From Oscheius tipulae (lineage: Eukaryota; Nematoda; Chromadorea; Rhabditida; Rhabditidae), in assembly GCA_037178975.1 (NCBI GenBank), contig JASJZH010000003.1, forward strand, positions 5,580,001 through 5,644,000: a stretch of 64,000 nt of DNA. The letters are read 5' to 3'. A model generated the notes under the pieces. That model worked only from the letters and a program-made list of their open reading frames with translations, did no database searches and was not told the origin of the DNA. The position numbers and the translations under genes are program-made. This document shows positions 34,801 through 47,200 of the stretch, one piece after another (the first letter of the stretch is position 1; the number at the start of each line of letters is the position of its first letter).

Positions 34801-37800
34801 TAAGCGGAAAGCATTGTGTCTGTCTGTCAGTACCCGTTGTCCTTCTTCAATTTCCGGAATGTACGGAAGTGATGGTGTGACCCGTGATCCGAAGCCTCGC
34901 CTCGGTCGACTCGACTCTCGGACTCTGTCGAGATAGGCCTGTCGAAGACGCCGAACCGAATAAGGCGGCTCCTCGTCGTCCGCCAAATATTCCGAAGAGG
35001 CTGCGGGCTCCATTAGGCCATCACCCCTTCAGATTCGTTCTTTGCAAAGACTGTTGACAAACAAAGAGAGTAAAGGATCAATGAGCTCTTTCGTGCAAAT
35101 CGATTCTATTTGTCAGTGGCCATCTTCAAAAACTGTAAGGGTTCGGAGGATCGTAGACAAGGCAAATTTAGGGTCAAAAGAAAGCGGCCAAACAGAGTTG
35201 ATAGGTCAAAAGAAGTCTATTTTGACTAATGAGTATAAATTAGCATTTGTAGCAGTGCGAAGTTGGCGGTTCGAGTGAGCTGAGGGGGAGGAGGGCAAAC
35301 ACGAGGCCAAGTACTCAACACGGCGATCCAGAGCTCTGCCGCCAGCCGCTACGAGCAGCTTTTAGAAAATGCCAAACGGGGATTTTCCGCACTTTTTGAT
35401 AGGAGTTTGTTGTCTGTTTTCAGTTGGATTGAAGGGAGTTCTGGCTACGCAAATGGTAATCTTCGTAAGGGGCCCAAGGTCTGGTAATCAAGGAGAACAG
35501 CAGCAGGAAGCATCCCAATAGAGATAAAGGGTTTCTATCTCCAGCTTGCACACCTAGAAAAGTAATAAAACTTCTAGTATTTAATCGAACCTCGGAGTTC
35601 AGTAAAGCTCCAATTGCAGTTGGAAAAAGTTCAAATGTTGTCTGAAGCAAGACTGACAGTACTAGAGAGTTTCTGGACAGAAAAATTGGTTCCCAGCTAT
35701 GCAAATGTGCTTAGCCAAAGTAGACATTCAGTTAGCGTTCTCGCTAACTACTAAACAGAACCTACTGATGAGAAAGTGCCAAGAGAGTCGGGAACTGATC
35801 AATGATTGATTGGTAGGCTGGGAATTTAATTAGACGGAGGTACACGTGAAACAAGAGGAAGAAGAGAGCAAGCTGAGAGGAGGGAGCAGCACGCGGCCGC
35901 CCACTCGAGGACCGTTCCACACGGCCCCTAATCTGCCCGACAAATACTCGGATACTGACAGACTCTCGTCCTTACCGTGTACTGACTGAGATGGAACTCC
36001 TTACGTAGTTGACGATGTGCCAAGTCCGAGTGCGACCAGTCCTGCAAATGAAAGAGATCGATGACTGTTTGTCCTGAGCGGCATTGATCTCTTTCTCCCA
36101 GGATCCCCCCTCGGGGCTGACTGTCATTTGGATCGAAAGAAATGTGGCGCATGCGAACACTCGAGCAGTCAAGAGCGGGACAATATTCGGAAACATGTGT
36201 CTGTGTGGCAATATCGAAACAGAGCCCAGGTTGAGATGGGCTTGGTCATCATCGCCACTTAAGAACTCTCGTCGCAATCGGATTAGCAACAACCAAAGAC
36301 ACAAACTGTTTGTTCTTGTGAGGGAAGAAAGCTAACTTAATAGAAACGAATAGAAATGCCAAGGGGCTCGCGAGCCGCGTGTGAGTGTGGCAAATCGCAA
36401 GATGCACAGGCAAACAAGAAGCTCCCGCTGTTTCAGAAAGTTCTAATCGATCGAACCTCTTTGGGCGGGAGTTGGACAAGCATGTCTTCCGACTTGGTCT
36501 TCCGCATCTGTTTCGAATGTTCCAGACGCTCCTTGCGCATCTTGATCAGCGTTCCGATGTCATGCAGCGTGGGCGATGGCTGACCCACCTAAATTTTATA
36601 TTTTTGTTTCATTCAATTGGATTCCTACCACAATTGTCTTGCCGAATTCGTCTGGACTGAGAATACTCAAATTGTACATTGACGAAACTTTTGCCTTCTG
36701 AAAGATTATCACTCCGATGAGAGTCGTGGCTCCGATACTCACTCCGTTAACTGGTTGCTGATGAGAAGCAGAGGGAGAAGGCCAGGGTCAGAGAGAGAAT
36801 CCCATTGAGAGAGAGAAAGGGAGGGTAAGGACGGACAAGCAAAGGGACAACACACAGAACACAAAACAGTAGACACACAACTTACCTTGGAGATGGTCTC
36901 CAACTTCTGTTTCATGATCTCCAACTCGCGCATCTTCTCGTCATCGGCATTCTTCTAAAATCTCTTTACTTCCTCTGTCACTCTATGGATATTCGCAGAC
37001 TGCTATTTAAACAGCTCTTGTTTTCGGTGAGTCAGATGTTCAGTTCATAAAACTGTCAACAATTGCAGGTCAAATGCCGGTCAATACCATGAATACTACT
37101 GGTCAAAGACTTGATCATTCTTTTGGTGGTCTAAAAGATGGATCAAACTCTCAGCCTTTCGGACAAGGATATTGTCCAAATAGGGCATTCGAGAGTTGAG
37201 AGACTATCTGTAGTTTTCACCCAAGATCTCCCCGTATATTCTGCCCATTTTGCACCCAAAATCATCGCGTGACTCACTACATTACGGACGAGAAAAGACT
37301 GTTTCAAGCAGCTGTGTCAATCTGCTCATCGCTCCCTCCAAAAGAATAGCCTACTGTTTGCAAAGCTGGTTATTGTTTCTTTTTCGCTATATAAAGCTCC
37401 CCTGAATGAGGCTAAATCAGAAGCCCCACTTCAATCGTCATGTTCGCCAAGGTATTCTATCCATCTCCCTTCCCAACTGTCCCTCTTTTAGATCGTTTTC
37501 GTTCTCCTCATCGCCTTCGCGGTCATTGCTATGAGCAACGCTGCGTGCAAAGACACTTTCAGTCAGTTTTACTCTCATTCTATAGTAAAGGAAATGTTTC
37601 AGAGGTTGAGCACTGCAAGGTCTTCGAGCCTTTCTGCTCCGACTCTCGCTACACAGACATCGCTGCCAAGTGTGCTGCCACTTGCAAAAAGTGCTAGATT
37701 TCTTTCTCATCTATTTATTACCCCCTTAGATAAAGAGTCAGACAAACCTTTGGTCCTGGCCAATTGGGCTTCTCCCATGGCTTGCTGGCGTCGCCCTCCT

Positions 37801-40800
37801 TCGCCTTCAGGTACGGGTGAAGGATACTTTTGTCAGCATCGCGGTGCCGATTCACCTAAATCCTTTTGTTGCCCTTGTGCTTTAAAAGGACTCACCGACT
37901 CCGTCAGATAGGAGGAAGTCGACACGGGACGACGCTCAACACTCTGAAAACAAATGGTTCGTTTCGGATTGCCAAACAGAGGATTGAGAAATTAGAGTCA
38001 AAAGAACCCATCATGCGAAGTTCATGCCATGCCCCTCACCAGTGATTTTTCTGGTACCAGCATACCGTACTACAAAAGTTTTTCATTGCCTCTAGTGGAT
38101 TCTAAAGAAAGACGAACCTTGAATCTCCTCTGCTCCAAAGGCTCCAGCTTGATCTGCGAACGTTTTGAATGCTCGGACGGGAAGTCATCGGCCAGAGCTC
38201 TTCGGGCATCCGGCAGTTTCATCGAAGACAGAGGCATGTTGGCATTAGAACGGACCTTGGGGTCGATGACCGTCTGCTTGTAGTCCTCTTGTCTCATCGA
38301 GACCTTGTAATCGCCGGTCCCAGATGGCAGATAGCCGGCCGTGCCGAGCCTGATGTCGTGGACGGGCTTGTCTTCGCCGAGCTTGTAGCTGGGAGTGATT
38401 GTCTTCACATTACCCTCAAGTTTCTTTCCTTCCCTCGTCTCCGGATGGTCTTCCTGCAAAGTATTTTGTTTTTTTGGACCCAAAAGCTCGAATAGAACTC
38501 ACGAATATCTGAAGTCTTTCTCTGAACGCATTCGAGTATCGAGGTGAGGCGCCTATAGGAGGCATTCTAGAAGTTTCAGAGGTTTTTGATAGGAAGATGG
38601 AAAAGTTGCTGTAAACCGCGAAAACGACCGGGAGAGAGAGAGAGAGAGAGCGAGCGAGGGCGTCGGCTGGCAGCTGCAGCCACACCCGTACGATATGATC
38701 ACAACGATGGTAAGTTTCCGAGAAGAGAGAAAAGGATTTGTTTTTCGACCAGAAGACAATTGGAGAAACAGCCGGGATCGGGTAATTGGCTTTTGCGGAA
38801 GGGAGAAGGATGGGGTCGGGAGTTACAAAGCCAGAAGGCCATCGAGATTGGAATAAACGAGTTAGGTAAGAGGAAAAAAAGAGGGAGATCCGAAGCTGAT
38901 CCATCAAATTTGCATGGAAATAGCCGACAGGCCGGTTTTTGGATGTTGCGCGTGCTGTGATGGCGCGGCGATTAGTCCCGAATGGCAACAAGTGCGAGAT
39001 AGAGAGTGGCGAATTCTCGGGATTTCTCTAAATGACCTCCAAAACGAGTCTCAGTAATCTGCTTATCGCGCCTGTTTTGACTGGAAAATATCTGTATGAC
39101 TGGTAAATGAGGGACGCGGCTGGTTAAAAAGACCGAAAATGCGCTCAGTTTCACTTTTGATCTATTGCGTTCAGAGAAGAGGAATTGGACGGAAAAACTC
39201 ACCGGCCCAGGAGGCTGACCCTCTTCATGTTTGACCTGAGGAGTTGACCATCGTTTGATTGATGTCTCTGTCTCGATCCGACTTGTCATTGTGGAAACGT
39301 AGGTCTTAGGTGGCGGTGGATTGCTCGGGGGAAGAGGCGGTGAGTCGAGGACAGGCACTGATACCTCCAACGGTCGCACGAACACCGACACCGACGGTGG
39401 TTCTGTAAAAAAAAATTGTACATTTCAACGAAAAAAAGATTTCTGGAGATATGGGGAATTGAACCCCAGACCTCTCCCATGCTAAGGGAGCGCTCTACCA
39501 CTGAGCTATATCCCCAACGAGAATGCCCTTGAATGTTGGGGGCCCCATTTGAAAGTGTAGAAATACTAGCTCACTTTTTTTGCCTTTTGAGCACTTTTGC
39601 TTTATTCAAACTCGTCTTGTCAATTCTAATCTGGGATAGCACTTGACAAAAAAGTACATTCACATTTGTCAAATGTTATCCTAGAGAGTTGATATGAGTA
39701 ACAGACATCACATGCCGATTGTAAAGCTAGGTAACTGTTGTCTAGCACCAAGGATACAAGATTGGTAAACGCAGGGCAAGAGAGATGTTCAAAGGGTGAG
39801 AATGGTTTGTCAGAAACGATATCAAATCCAAAAATTACGAAGGTCTTAAAAAGAGAACCCAAAAAAATTCAGAGGGATCTCGGTTCAAGTGCCAATTGAT
39901 CTGCTCCCCGATTCCATAGTCACTTTCCACCGAATCTGTAGTAAATTCTCGGCGTGCCTGACTGTTTTCGCTGCCAATCGCATTAGTGCATGTGTGCGGA
40001 CCAGAGGGCCCAAAAAACTAAACAATTAGTGGAAAGGGAGGCGAGGAGAAGCGCCTGTAAGCGGTTCCAGCGACGACGGCAGTGATTATTAGTGATAAAC
40101 GGGTTGGTGCGTCAAGGTCTTAAAGAAAAGAAAGAGAAGGCTGTCAACGGACGTTATTATCATCAACTTATGCCTTTGCTGCCGAAAGTGAAAGCAACTC
40201 TTTTTCCTCTTGATCCGAAAGACTGGACAATAAATTTCGCAAGCAAACTGGGTCAAACCAAACGTGGAGTGGACGCGCGCCATTGGTGCACAAAAAGAGG
40301 CGAGACTCCGAGACCGGAACCGATACATCTCACTCTATCCTTCAGAAGAGACAGTCATTAGATTTGGGTAAAAACAGACAGACACGCCCCCGATCGGAAT
40401 GCGTCATGATAGGAGACAGTCTTTTTGGGTTAGAGGAAGAGACACCACACCCTCTGAACTTCAAACGGGTTCTCTAACCTCTGACTGAGTTATGAGCTTG
40501 CAGCTACTAGTTAGAAAGAATGGGCGAGTACATTTCAGGACACTTTGATTAGATACTGTGTTAGCTGTCCAAACTGGGTGTGCAGCCTGGAGCACAATTA
40601 TCAAAGCGACTGCACTATGAAGTTGACATGTCACGTAATCTGTCAACAGGAAATGACTTTTCACTATTTTGACAGACTTGACAGAACTTTGAGGGTTAGA
40701 TGAAACAAAAGTTAACTCTTGTATTACTAGAAAGTATAAACGGGTGCAGAGGAAGAAAGCAAAAAGAGACAAACACAGAGACATCAGTGATACCGATTAT

Positions 40801-41934
40801 TTGTTCCTGAAAATCAATGCGAACCCGTCTTTTTCCTATAGTTCCCGTTGGTCGCCGGGCGCGCGCCCATGTATTCACACCTAAAAGCGGGTATGTGTGC
40901 ACATGGCAGAAACATCAAAGGGGAGAACCAACCAGCTCTCTTCACACATTCTTCAGCTAGAAAAATGACCCAAATTGAGAGAAAATGTATGAGAGATGGC
41001 GACCGATGATAAGGAACTGACAGTCGACCGTAATAAACAACAGCAAGCGGCCCAATGAGAATGTCAAAAAGGCTGTTTCGGGCCAATTGGCTATTTGAGG
41101 ATGACACCTCTATGGTCCACCTGTGTGGCAGCTGGTCAAGGGAACATAAATGAAAAAATAAATGGCTCTGAGAATACTCCATGAACTGGTTTCTAACAGC
41201 TCTCTTTTGAAGACATGTTTCTTGGCTCAGATAATCCAAACGTCATCTTTTAGCACATCTTTTCTTTACATGGTATTCCTGGGTCAAAAGTTCATGGTGA
41301 GGCTTCTACTGCTGTACAAAACTGTAATTGTTTCGAACGTTGCAACATTGTAGAACGCTACTAACAATAAGTGGCACTGGTTCTGATCCAATTGTTGCCT
41401 CAATCGAATTGGGAGAAGGTGTTCTGTTGAGTGTGTTCTGTTTCAACTAGAGTTGGAAATCTGTAGGAGAGACCGGAGAGTTTGACAAGGGGATTGTCAA
41501 ATACTACAAAATAAGCTTGTTTAGTGGGGACATTATCCTCTGACTGGCGAAAGAGTTTTAAAACTGAACTTTTGAGTAAGGTACTGCTATATATTCAAAC
41601 GGGTGGAAAAAAATCGAAGGAGATGGAAAGAGACCGAGCCTAGAAGTAACTCGAAACGCTAGACATTTGTGTGTCTCGGGTTGAATCGTACAAGAACGTT
41701 TTGTGTGGGAGGGGCCCCCTGGTGCTGACTCACAAGCTACGAACGAGTTCTGTGCCAATCGTATAAAAGAGGTTCAACTCCTTAAACCGTATACAATCGA
41801 TGACAGGACAGGTAATTGCGGAAGTCCTTGGCGCCAGCCGCCCGCATAATAATAAACAACCTTCCACGCACTGGTACCGCATTACGCAACACTCCGGACT
41901 CACCGATGTCGGTCTTCGACGGCGTCGATGCCAT
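31888..41934 (-). CDS. Large modular proline-rich protein with several alternative first exons
   Basis: Candidate starts are 41934 (MASTPSKTDI, exon 41904-41934), 38565 (MPPIGASPRYSNAFRERLQI) and 35013 (MEPAASSEYLADDEEPPYSV). The first exon ends in phase 1 and fits the exon at 39203-39402. Later exons are phase 0, including 38118-38453, KSILHPYLKAKEGDASKPWE, ADDEKMRELEIMKQKLETIS, PTLHDIGTLIKMRKERLEHS and DWSHSDLAHRQLRKEFHLSQ. The main exons hold poly-Pro (PPPPPPPP) and His-rich runs, PRSILKSERS, and GKRWQPPPDKPYVWPTLRRP followed by YKWAPVVNDPGYRRERKNFT. The protein ends SVRDLRLSPNPRFL at 31888. The Trp-Pro motifs look like those of muscle or adhesion scaffold proteins, but no orthologue was confirmed. 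SILK matches a PP1 docking motif. A tRNA and a ShKT gene lie in its introns. Confidence 0.6.
37440..37697 (+). CDS. Secreted single ShKT-domain peptide
   Basis: Three short exons: MFAK, then a hydrophobic signal segment (IVFVLLIAFAVIAMSNA), then a compact ShKT domain with six cysteines (CKD...HC...FCSD...KCAATCKKC). The mature part is about 35 residues, the usual size of one ShKT unit. The domain is common in nematode secreted proteins and is not in itself evidence of toxicity. A TATATAAAG at about 37389 lies roughly 50 bases upstream. The gene is nested on the opposite strand within an intron of the large modular locus. The donor CA|GTCAGT was chosen because it restores the domain's Lys-Val-Glu-His-Cys reading. 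Confidence 0.72.
   Translation: MFAKVFYPSPFPTVPLLDRFRSPHRLRGHCYEQRCVQRHFQSVLLSFYSKGNVSEVEHCKVFEPFCSDSRYTDIAAKCAATCKKC
39444..39515 (-). tRNA. tRNA-Ala (AGC)
   Basis: Read on the minus strand this 72-base sequence forms a full cloverleaf. The acceptor stem GGGGATA pairs with TATCTCC (one G-U). The D-arm reads GCTCAGTGGTAGAGC. The anticodon stem CTCCC/GGGAG encloses the loop TTAGCAT with anticodon AGC. The T-arm contains GGTTCAATTCC, matching the B box, and the discriminator base is A. There is no intron. It lies inside the first intron of the large modular gene and on the same strand. Confidence 0.95.
39516..41903. other. Long first intron of the large modular locus
   Basis: About 2.4 kb with no convincing exon. 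It contains short open frames only, and scattered T- and A-rich stretches. It may contain regulatory elements, since long introns are unusual in this window. Confidence 0.45.
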
Positions 41935-44200
41935 TGATGAGATGAGAAGAAGAGGTCGATTAGGCTGGAAAAGGCTAATTTTGTCTTTTAAAAGAGTCTT
42001 CAGAAGTAGAAGCAAGTAATATTAGTATTGTATATTACTCAGTCTTCCCATTCCTTGCCTATGCCGACTGTGGCTAATTGCTTTGTCGGACTGGAATAGC
42101 GCCCACTGGTCCGACCTTTTCTGTCACATTTCGCTCGAAACGATCACGATGCCACGCCGTAGGAATCCCAAGACAAAATGGCCGCCGACACAAAACAGTG
42201 TTGCCGTTCCGAACCATTAGCGTATGAGAGTACAGAACAGTAACCATCGAAGAGACTTCATTCTATCTAGACAAGCTGTCGGATCTCAAAGCATCTTTCT
42301 ATTTCTGCTAGTCTCAAAATCGAAACTCCTATTGTCTATAGTCTTAAATTTCCGAAGAAACTGTTCCACTTCCTCTGAACTAGTTTGGGCTGCAACTGAG
42401 CAACGGACTGCCTTCGAGTTTTTATTATCTCGTCTGCCACTCACTTACAAATAGTGTTTTGTCTAGAACCTTGTCAATTTTCGGCAGATGTTGGAAACTT
42501 TTAAATGTAACATGAACTTCAAAGGTCCTTCTGCTGGCCATCTTTCTCAATCTATTACTATGGTATTCTGTCGAGAGAGCTGTGGATTTTATCAGAGAGC
42601 ACAGAATTCAAGTTACTTACTTAGGCTAGTAGAGAAGGTCTGTCTAGCAATGAGAGGAAAGTTTAAAGAGGGACAGAATGAGAGACGATTTTCTTGTGCG
42701 TGACAATTGTTCCTCCCGTCCCGAAAAAAGGCGGCTAATCCGAAAGTGTGCCCTCTGGGAAAAGTTTCGGTCTCTGGCAGAGGGATTAGACGCCGTCGGG
42801 TTGAATCAGTCTCTCGGCCTGATCAAACATGCTGCTGAAGAGAGAAGGATTAGGCTCCAAAAAGGACCATTAACGAGAGAAGAAGAATGAGTGGAAGAGC
42901 CGGTCGGAAGGCAGTCCGAATAAAAGGGAAATGTGATTCAGAGACGCAAAACAATGCCCGCACACACATTCCCGAGTCCGGGTGTTGAACGGCTCTTCCG
43001 GTGCCGCAGGAGAACTACCGTACTATTTGCATGATAGGTTCTGAGAGAGTCTCTGGTGAAAATAAAGGACCAAAAGGAGAGTTTCAAAAGAATCTGCGAA
43101 AGTGGAAGTGTACTCTCAAAGAACTGTTTGTTCAGTCTTCTCGTGAAAGGGACATATTGGGAGGCCGAGAGAGAAAAGAGTTGAGGTGGCAACTTCAGAT
43201 GATTAGCATAAGGAGTGAGAGTCAACAGCTTGCGTCTGCTTGCGCGGCGGACTGGTTGCCGCCAACTGCTGACCATTCCTAATCCGACGACAAACAGCTC
43301 CAGAACCTCCCGAGAGCTACTCCTGGCACGCTTGTTAGACAACCGTCGGGCTCTACTGGGTTCATTATTAGCAGAAAAACATGGCAATAGTTTGATGAAA
43401 CTATCAGTGACCTGTACTGTTGTGCTGCATCAGCTGCGTTGTTAGAAGACTTTGCACTATAAGAAAAAGAAAATAATAAAGACTGTCAAAGGGAAAAAAA
43501 AGAACGGAACACCTGTTCTCGTATGACACGACATGATGAGCACGACAAGAGATCTGCAAATTGATCAAACATGCCGCGCCGTCCATCTCTTTCATTCCGG
43601 ACAGACCTTTTTAGCTCGCTCTCATAATGTCCTTCTAATCCAAACACACTAGGAGGCTACTTTATTTGAAGGTTCTGCATTACTTCTATTACGAGCTGCT
43701 AAATCTCCCGAAATTATCCGCTACAGAGAGATTGAGCAGCTGTACCGCAGCCGCAACCGCCTAAACTTTTCTCTTCTTTCGAGCTGTTCCGCTAAACTCA
43801 CCACAACAGTATCGTTTGTACTTAGTGATCAGCCCATTACTTTCCTCCTTGGCGACAGACAGTATTAATTCATTATATCGTGCTCTGGTTATCATCAGAA
43901 GATTCTGCGAGCAGCTCGCAAGAGACGAGAAGAATGAAGCAGAAGACTACGAGAAGAGAACACATTGTTGTTTCGAAACAGAACTTGTGCCAGTTTTTTT
44001 ATAGGAAAAAAGAAACTGACACAGTAGCATATGCCAACAGCAGAGTCAATTTTTATTACGTAATGCATTGTCCTCTGTCTCTTTTGGCTGATGGTAATGA
44101 GTTTTATTGGTCTTTCTTCATTTTTTATAAACAAGAAGAACGGATAATCTGAGAATGAGGTCAGGACGATAACCGTAAATGAGTAAAGTAAAGGAAAGAC
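41935..44200. other. Gene-free stretch upstream of the large modular locus
   Basis: About 2.3 kb. The left end is the putative distal promoter of the large gene. The right end is the 3' flank of EXO1. No open frame has splice-supported, protein-like composition, and no RNA gene or repeat was recognised. Confidence 0.45.
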
Positions 44201-47200
44201 TTATTTGGAGATGGATTTTCTAAGACCGGCAGGTTTAAAACCGGAAAAACGACGAATGGGGTTGGGAATCGGCTTGTTGCCTTCGGCTAATTCATCACAA
44301 TCGTCGAGTAATGACTGAATTGTTGTATTAACTGCAATACTTGAAATAAACTAACTTTGGATTTTTCTTCAACTATGGGCGATTTTGTGGCTGAAACAAT
44401 TGAGACATTCAAACCAATTTCCGGCCGTTTGAACGGGTTTGATACGGTCGATGATCTGAACTCTTTTTGAAATTTATTGTAGGAATTAGCTTACTTTCCA
44501 GAGAAATAGGGACTTTTTCCCAGGATGGGTTTTCCAGCTCCGAGAGACTTTTTGAGAGTGCTGACAGGCTGAGAGTTTGTAGCTAAAAATAATAGAATAA
44601 TACGGAAATATGATCAATGCAAACGTGATGTTGCCGGTTGAGATTCCTCTTGAGACTGGTAAGAAATCACGGAAATATTGACAGTTTCCTTGACATTGAT
44701 GGATATCTTCCCTGTTCTTTTTGGATCAACATTTTCTAAATAGAAAAGTAAGATTAAAAAAAAGATTGCTCAAGCCTTTGGCTTTCTCCTCAAACTTTTC
44801 CGGACAGTACATTCTCATCAGCTCGTCTGGTGATTCAGTCAGTTTGGGCTCGTTCAGAATCTTCTTTTTCCGCTTGATTGGCAGTGGACTTTCTCCTTCT
44901 TTTTTCTTCTCCGGCGAATCCTCAACCGTCATAGAATCTTCCTCAAGATGTCTGCGTTTCTTTTGGGGAGATCCGAGCTGAAGCTAACTTGGAAAAGAAT
45001 ATTAAACAAGATAAGGACCTGGAAAACTCCACATCCCTTCTGCTTCTTCCTCTCCGCCTCACGCTGTTTGGCCATCTTCTGTGATCCGCTCTCGAACGAA
45101 TCACCCCAAACGGACCATGTTGGAATGTTCTTCGGAAGAAAGAACTTGTCGTTGATGTGACCATCGGAGGCCTAAATTGCTTTTGAATAGAGTAACTACC
45201 GATAACTACAGTATTTCCCAGTGCGAGACGAACAGAGATTCTTTGGGCGAGGACGACTCCAGCATAGTCGAACATAGTCTTCGACTTACAGACAGCTCCC
45301 GGGATTTTCGCAAACTCTTCTTCATCGCTGTTCTCATCAAGGCCACGCATCTCTCCCAACGGATATGGAGTCAAGGGCTTCTGACAGCGCTCTTTTGGAT
45401 CGAATACAACCTGGAATCTGTTGTTCAACAGAGATAAAAAGTAAGTACCTGGTGGAGGAACGTGTTCTCGGCTCGAATGAAATCCTGTACAAACGTCTTT
45501 GGCAGTTTCAAGTTGCTGTCCTTCAAATAGCGAGGGATTTGTGGTAGCAGTTCTTCCAGCTTCGTCCTCGAGGTTTTCATGAAGAATTTGTGCGCCTTCG
45601 CCAATCCAACTCCGTTCAGTCCGTTCTATTTAAACAGATGTTATTACTGCTATATAAAAAGAAAACCTGTAGATAGTCACAGCCGGAGAGAATGCAGATA
45701 CGTCGAAATTTGACAAAGTCGAAATCCACGGCAAATTGCCCGGTGAAACATTTGGGAAGAAGTTCCTTGTTGTATTCCTGGCACATACCCGTCTCGGCAA
45801 CCCATTTGAACAGAATCTAATAGTATAACTCAGATATTGACAAAAATGATCCCACCTTCTCACAGCCAAAGGCGATTAGATCAGTGTCTTCTGTGATGAC
45901 GGCATCGGCGAATCCCTCTCTGGTGAGATATGCCAGCTGGGCGTCGGATTCATAAGGAGCCACGATGATGTCGACATTCTCCTTCGATCGAAACATCTGA
46001 TGTCCGGTGAGATTGACAACTGACAAGAAAATAAAACCTCAATGGTATTCTCGACAATCTCCGACGTCAAAGTCACAGCCTGTTGAAACTTGGCGATTGC
46101 CTCCTGTGACTTTCCCTCGGCCAAAAGCCGTTGGCCGGCCTCCATATTGCTTTTTCTCTTCTCCTTTCTGCCATCGTTGATGTCCTAAAAAAGGACTTTA
46201 TCGCGCGTTGACAATAGCTGCCACGCTATGTCAAAGTAAATGTCGTTCAGCGACCTCAGCAGTACAAAAAAGGGCGAAGTGAACAAACCTTTTTTGCTGG
46301 AAGCGGTCGACCATCGAAGACCATAATCACGTGACATCCGAGAGCCAAAAGAGCATCGACGTGCTTCTTGACATAAACGAGGTAGCTGAAAATGATATTT
46401 TGTTGTTAGAGGAAGAAAAACAAACAATTTGGAGTCTTTTCCAGCCGCGAAATCGCCCATCGAGCCGAAGAGTCCTTTGTGGAGCAAACAGCTGACATCG
46501 ATGGCAATGGAACATCCCTTGTAGTTGCTAACATTTCCCTGAAATCTTATTGTTACAGAACTTTTGCAATCATTGGTCCTCTGACCTCGGGAGTTGCAGT
46601 TCAACTGAAAAAGTTTGAACTCGCGCGAGAATTCATAGCGGCAGGTCTCGAAAGGAGTGCAAAATTCCCTGCGGCAGCGGCAGAATTTCCTCTTTTCAAA
46701 TCTCTTTTCCAAACCGTTTGTTTCTGCTGAGATTGAAAATCAGTTTCAAAAAATGACCGTCAACACAATCGCCCTCATTCCCAACTACATTGAACAGGAA
46801 AAATACCATGAGCTGTCTCGAGAGCTTGAGCAGAACCTGAAGACGCTCGACAACAACGAATCGTCCGAAATTTTCTTGCTCGTGGCACGGACGCTGATAT
46901 CCAATTATCTGACAGAAAACAATGACGAACGGGACAAGCTCCTTCAATTCTCCCTACAGTTAGTTGTTTCTGCTATGTTTACGAGTTTATACAGAAAATT
47001 GACTCCAAAGCAGCTGATTTCCGTCTGGAAACTAGTTCTACGTCATCTAACGTCGCATCGCCTGGCTAAAATAGTCGTGGATGCTCTACTAGCTCACTCA
47101 ACAGAATTCGACAGAAGTAGCGAAGATTGGCGCGTGATCATGTACGAAGGACCACTCGCCATGGAGAGAGAACTCGTCGACGAATTCGAGAAATCGACAC

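Noticed and set aside
38631-38655. GA-rich run as a regulatory element
   Set aside because: Simple-sequence run inside an intron with no further support.
42938-43387. 149-codon minus-strand open frame in the gene-free stretch
   Set aside because: Unremarkable composition, no splice-site or promoter support, and no recognisable motif.
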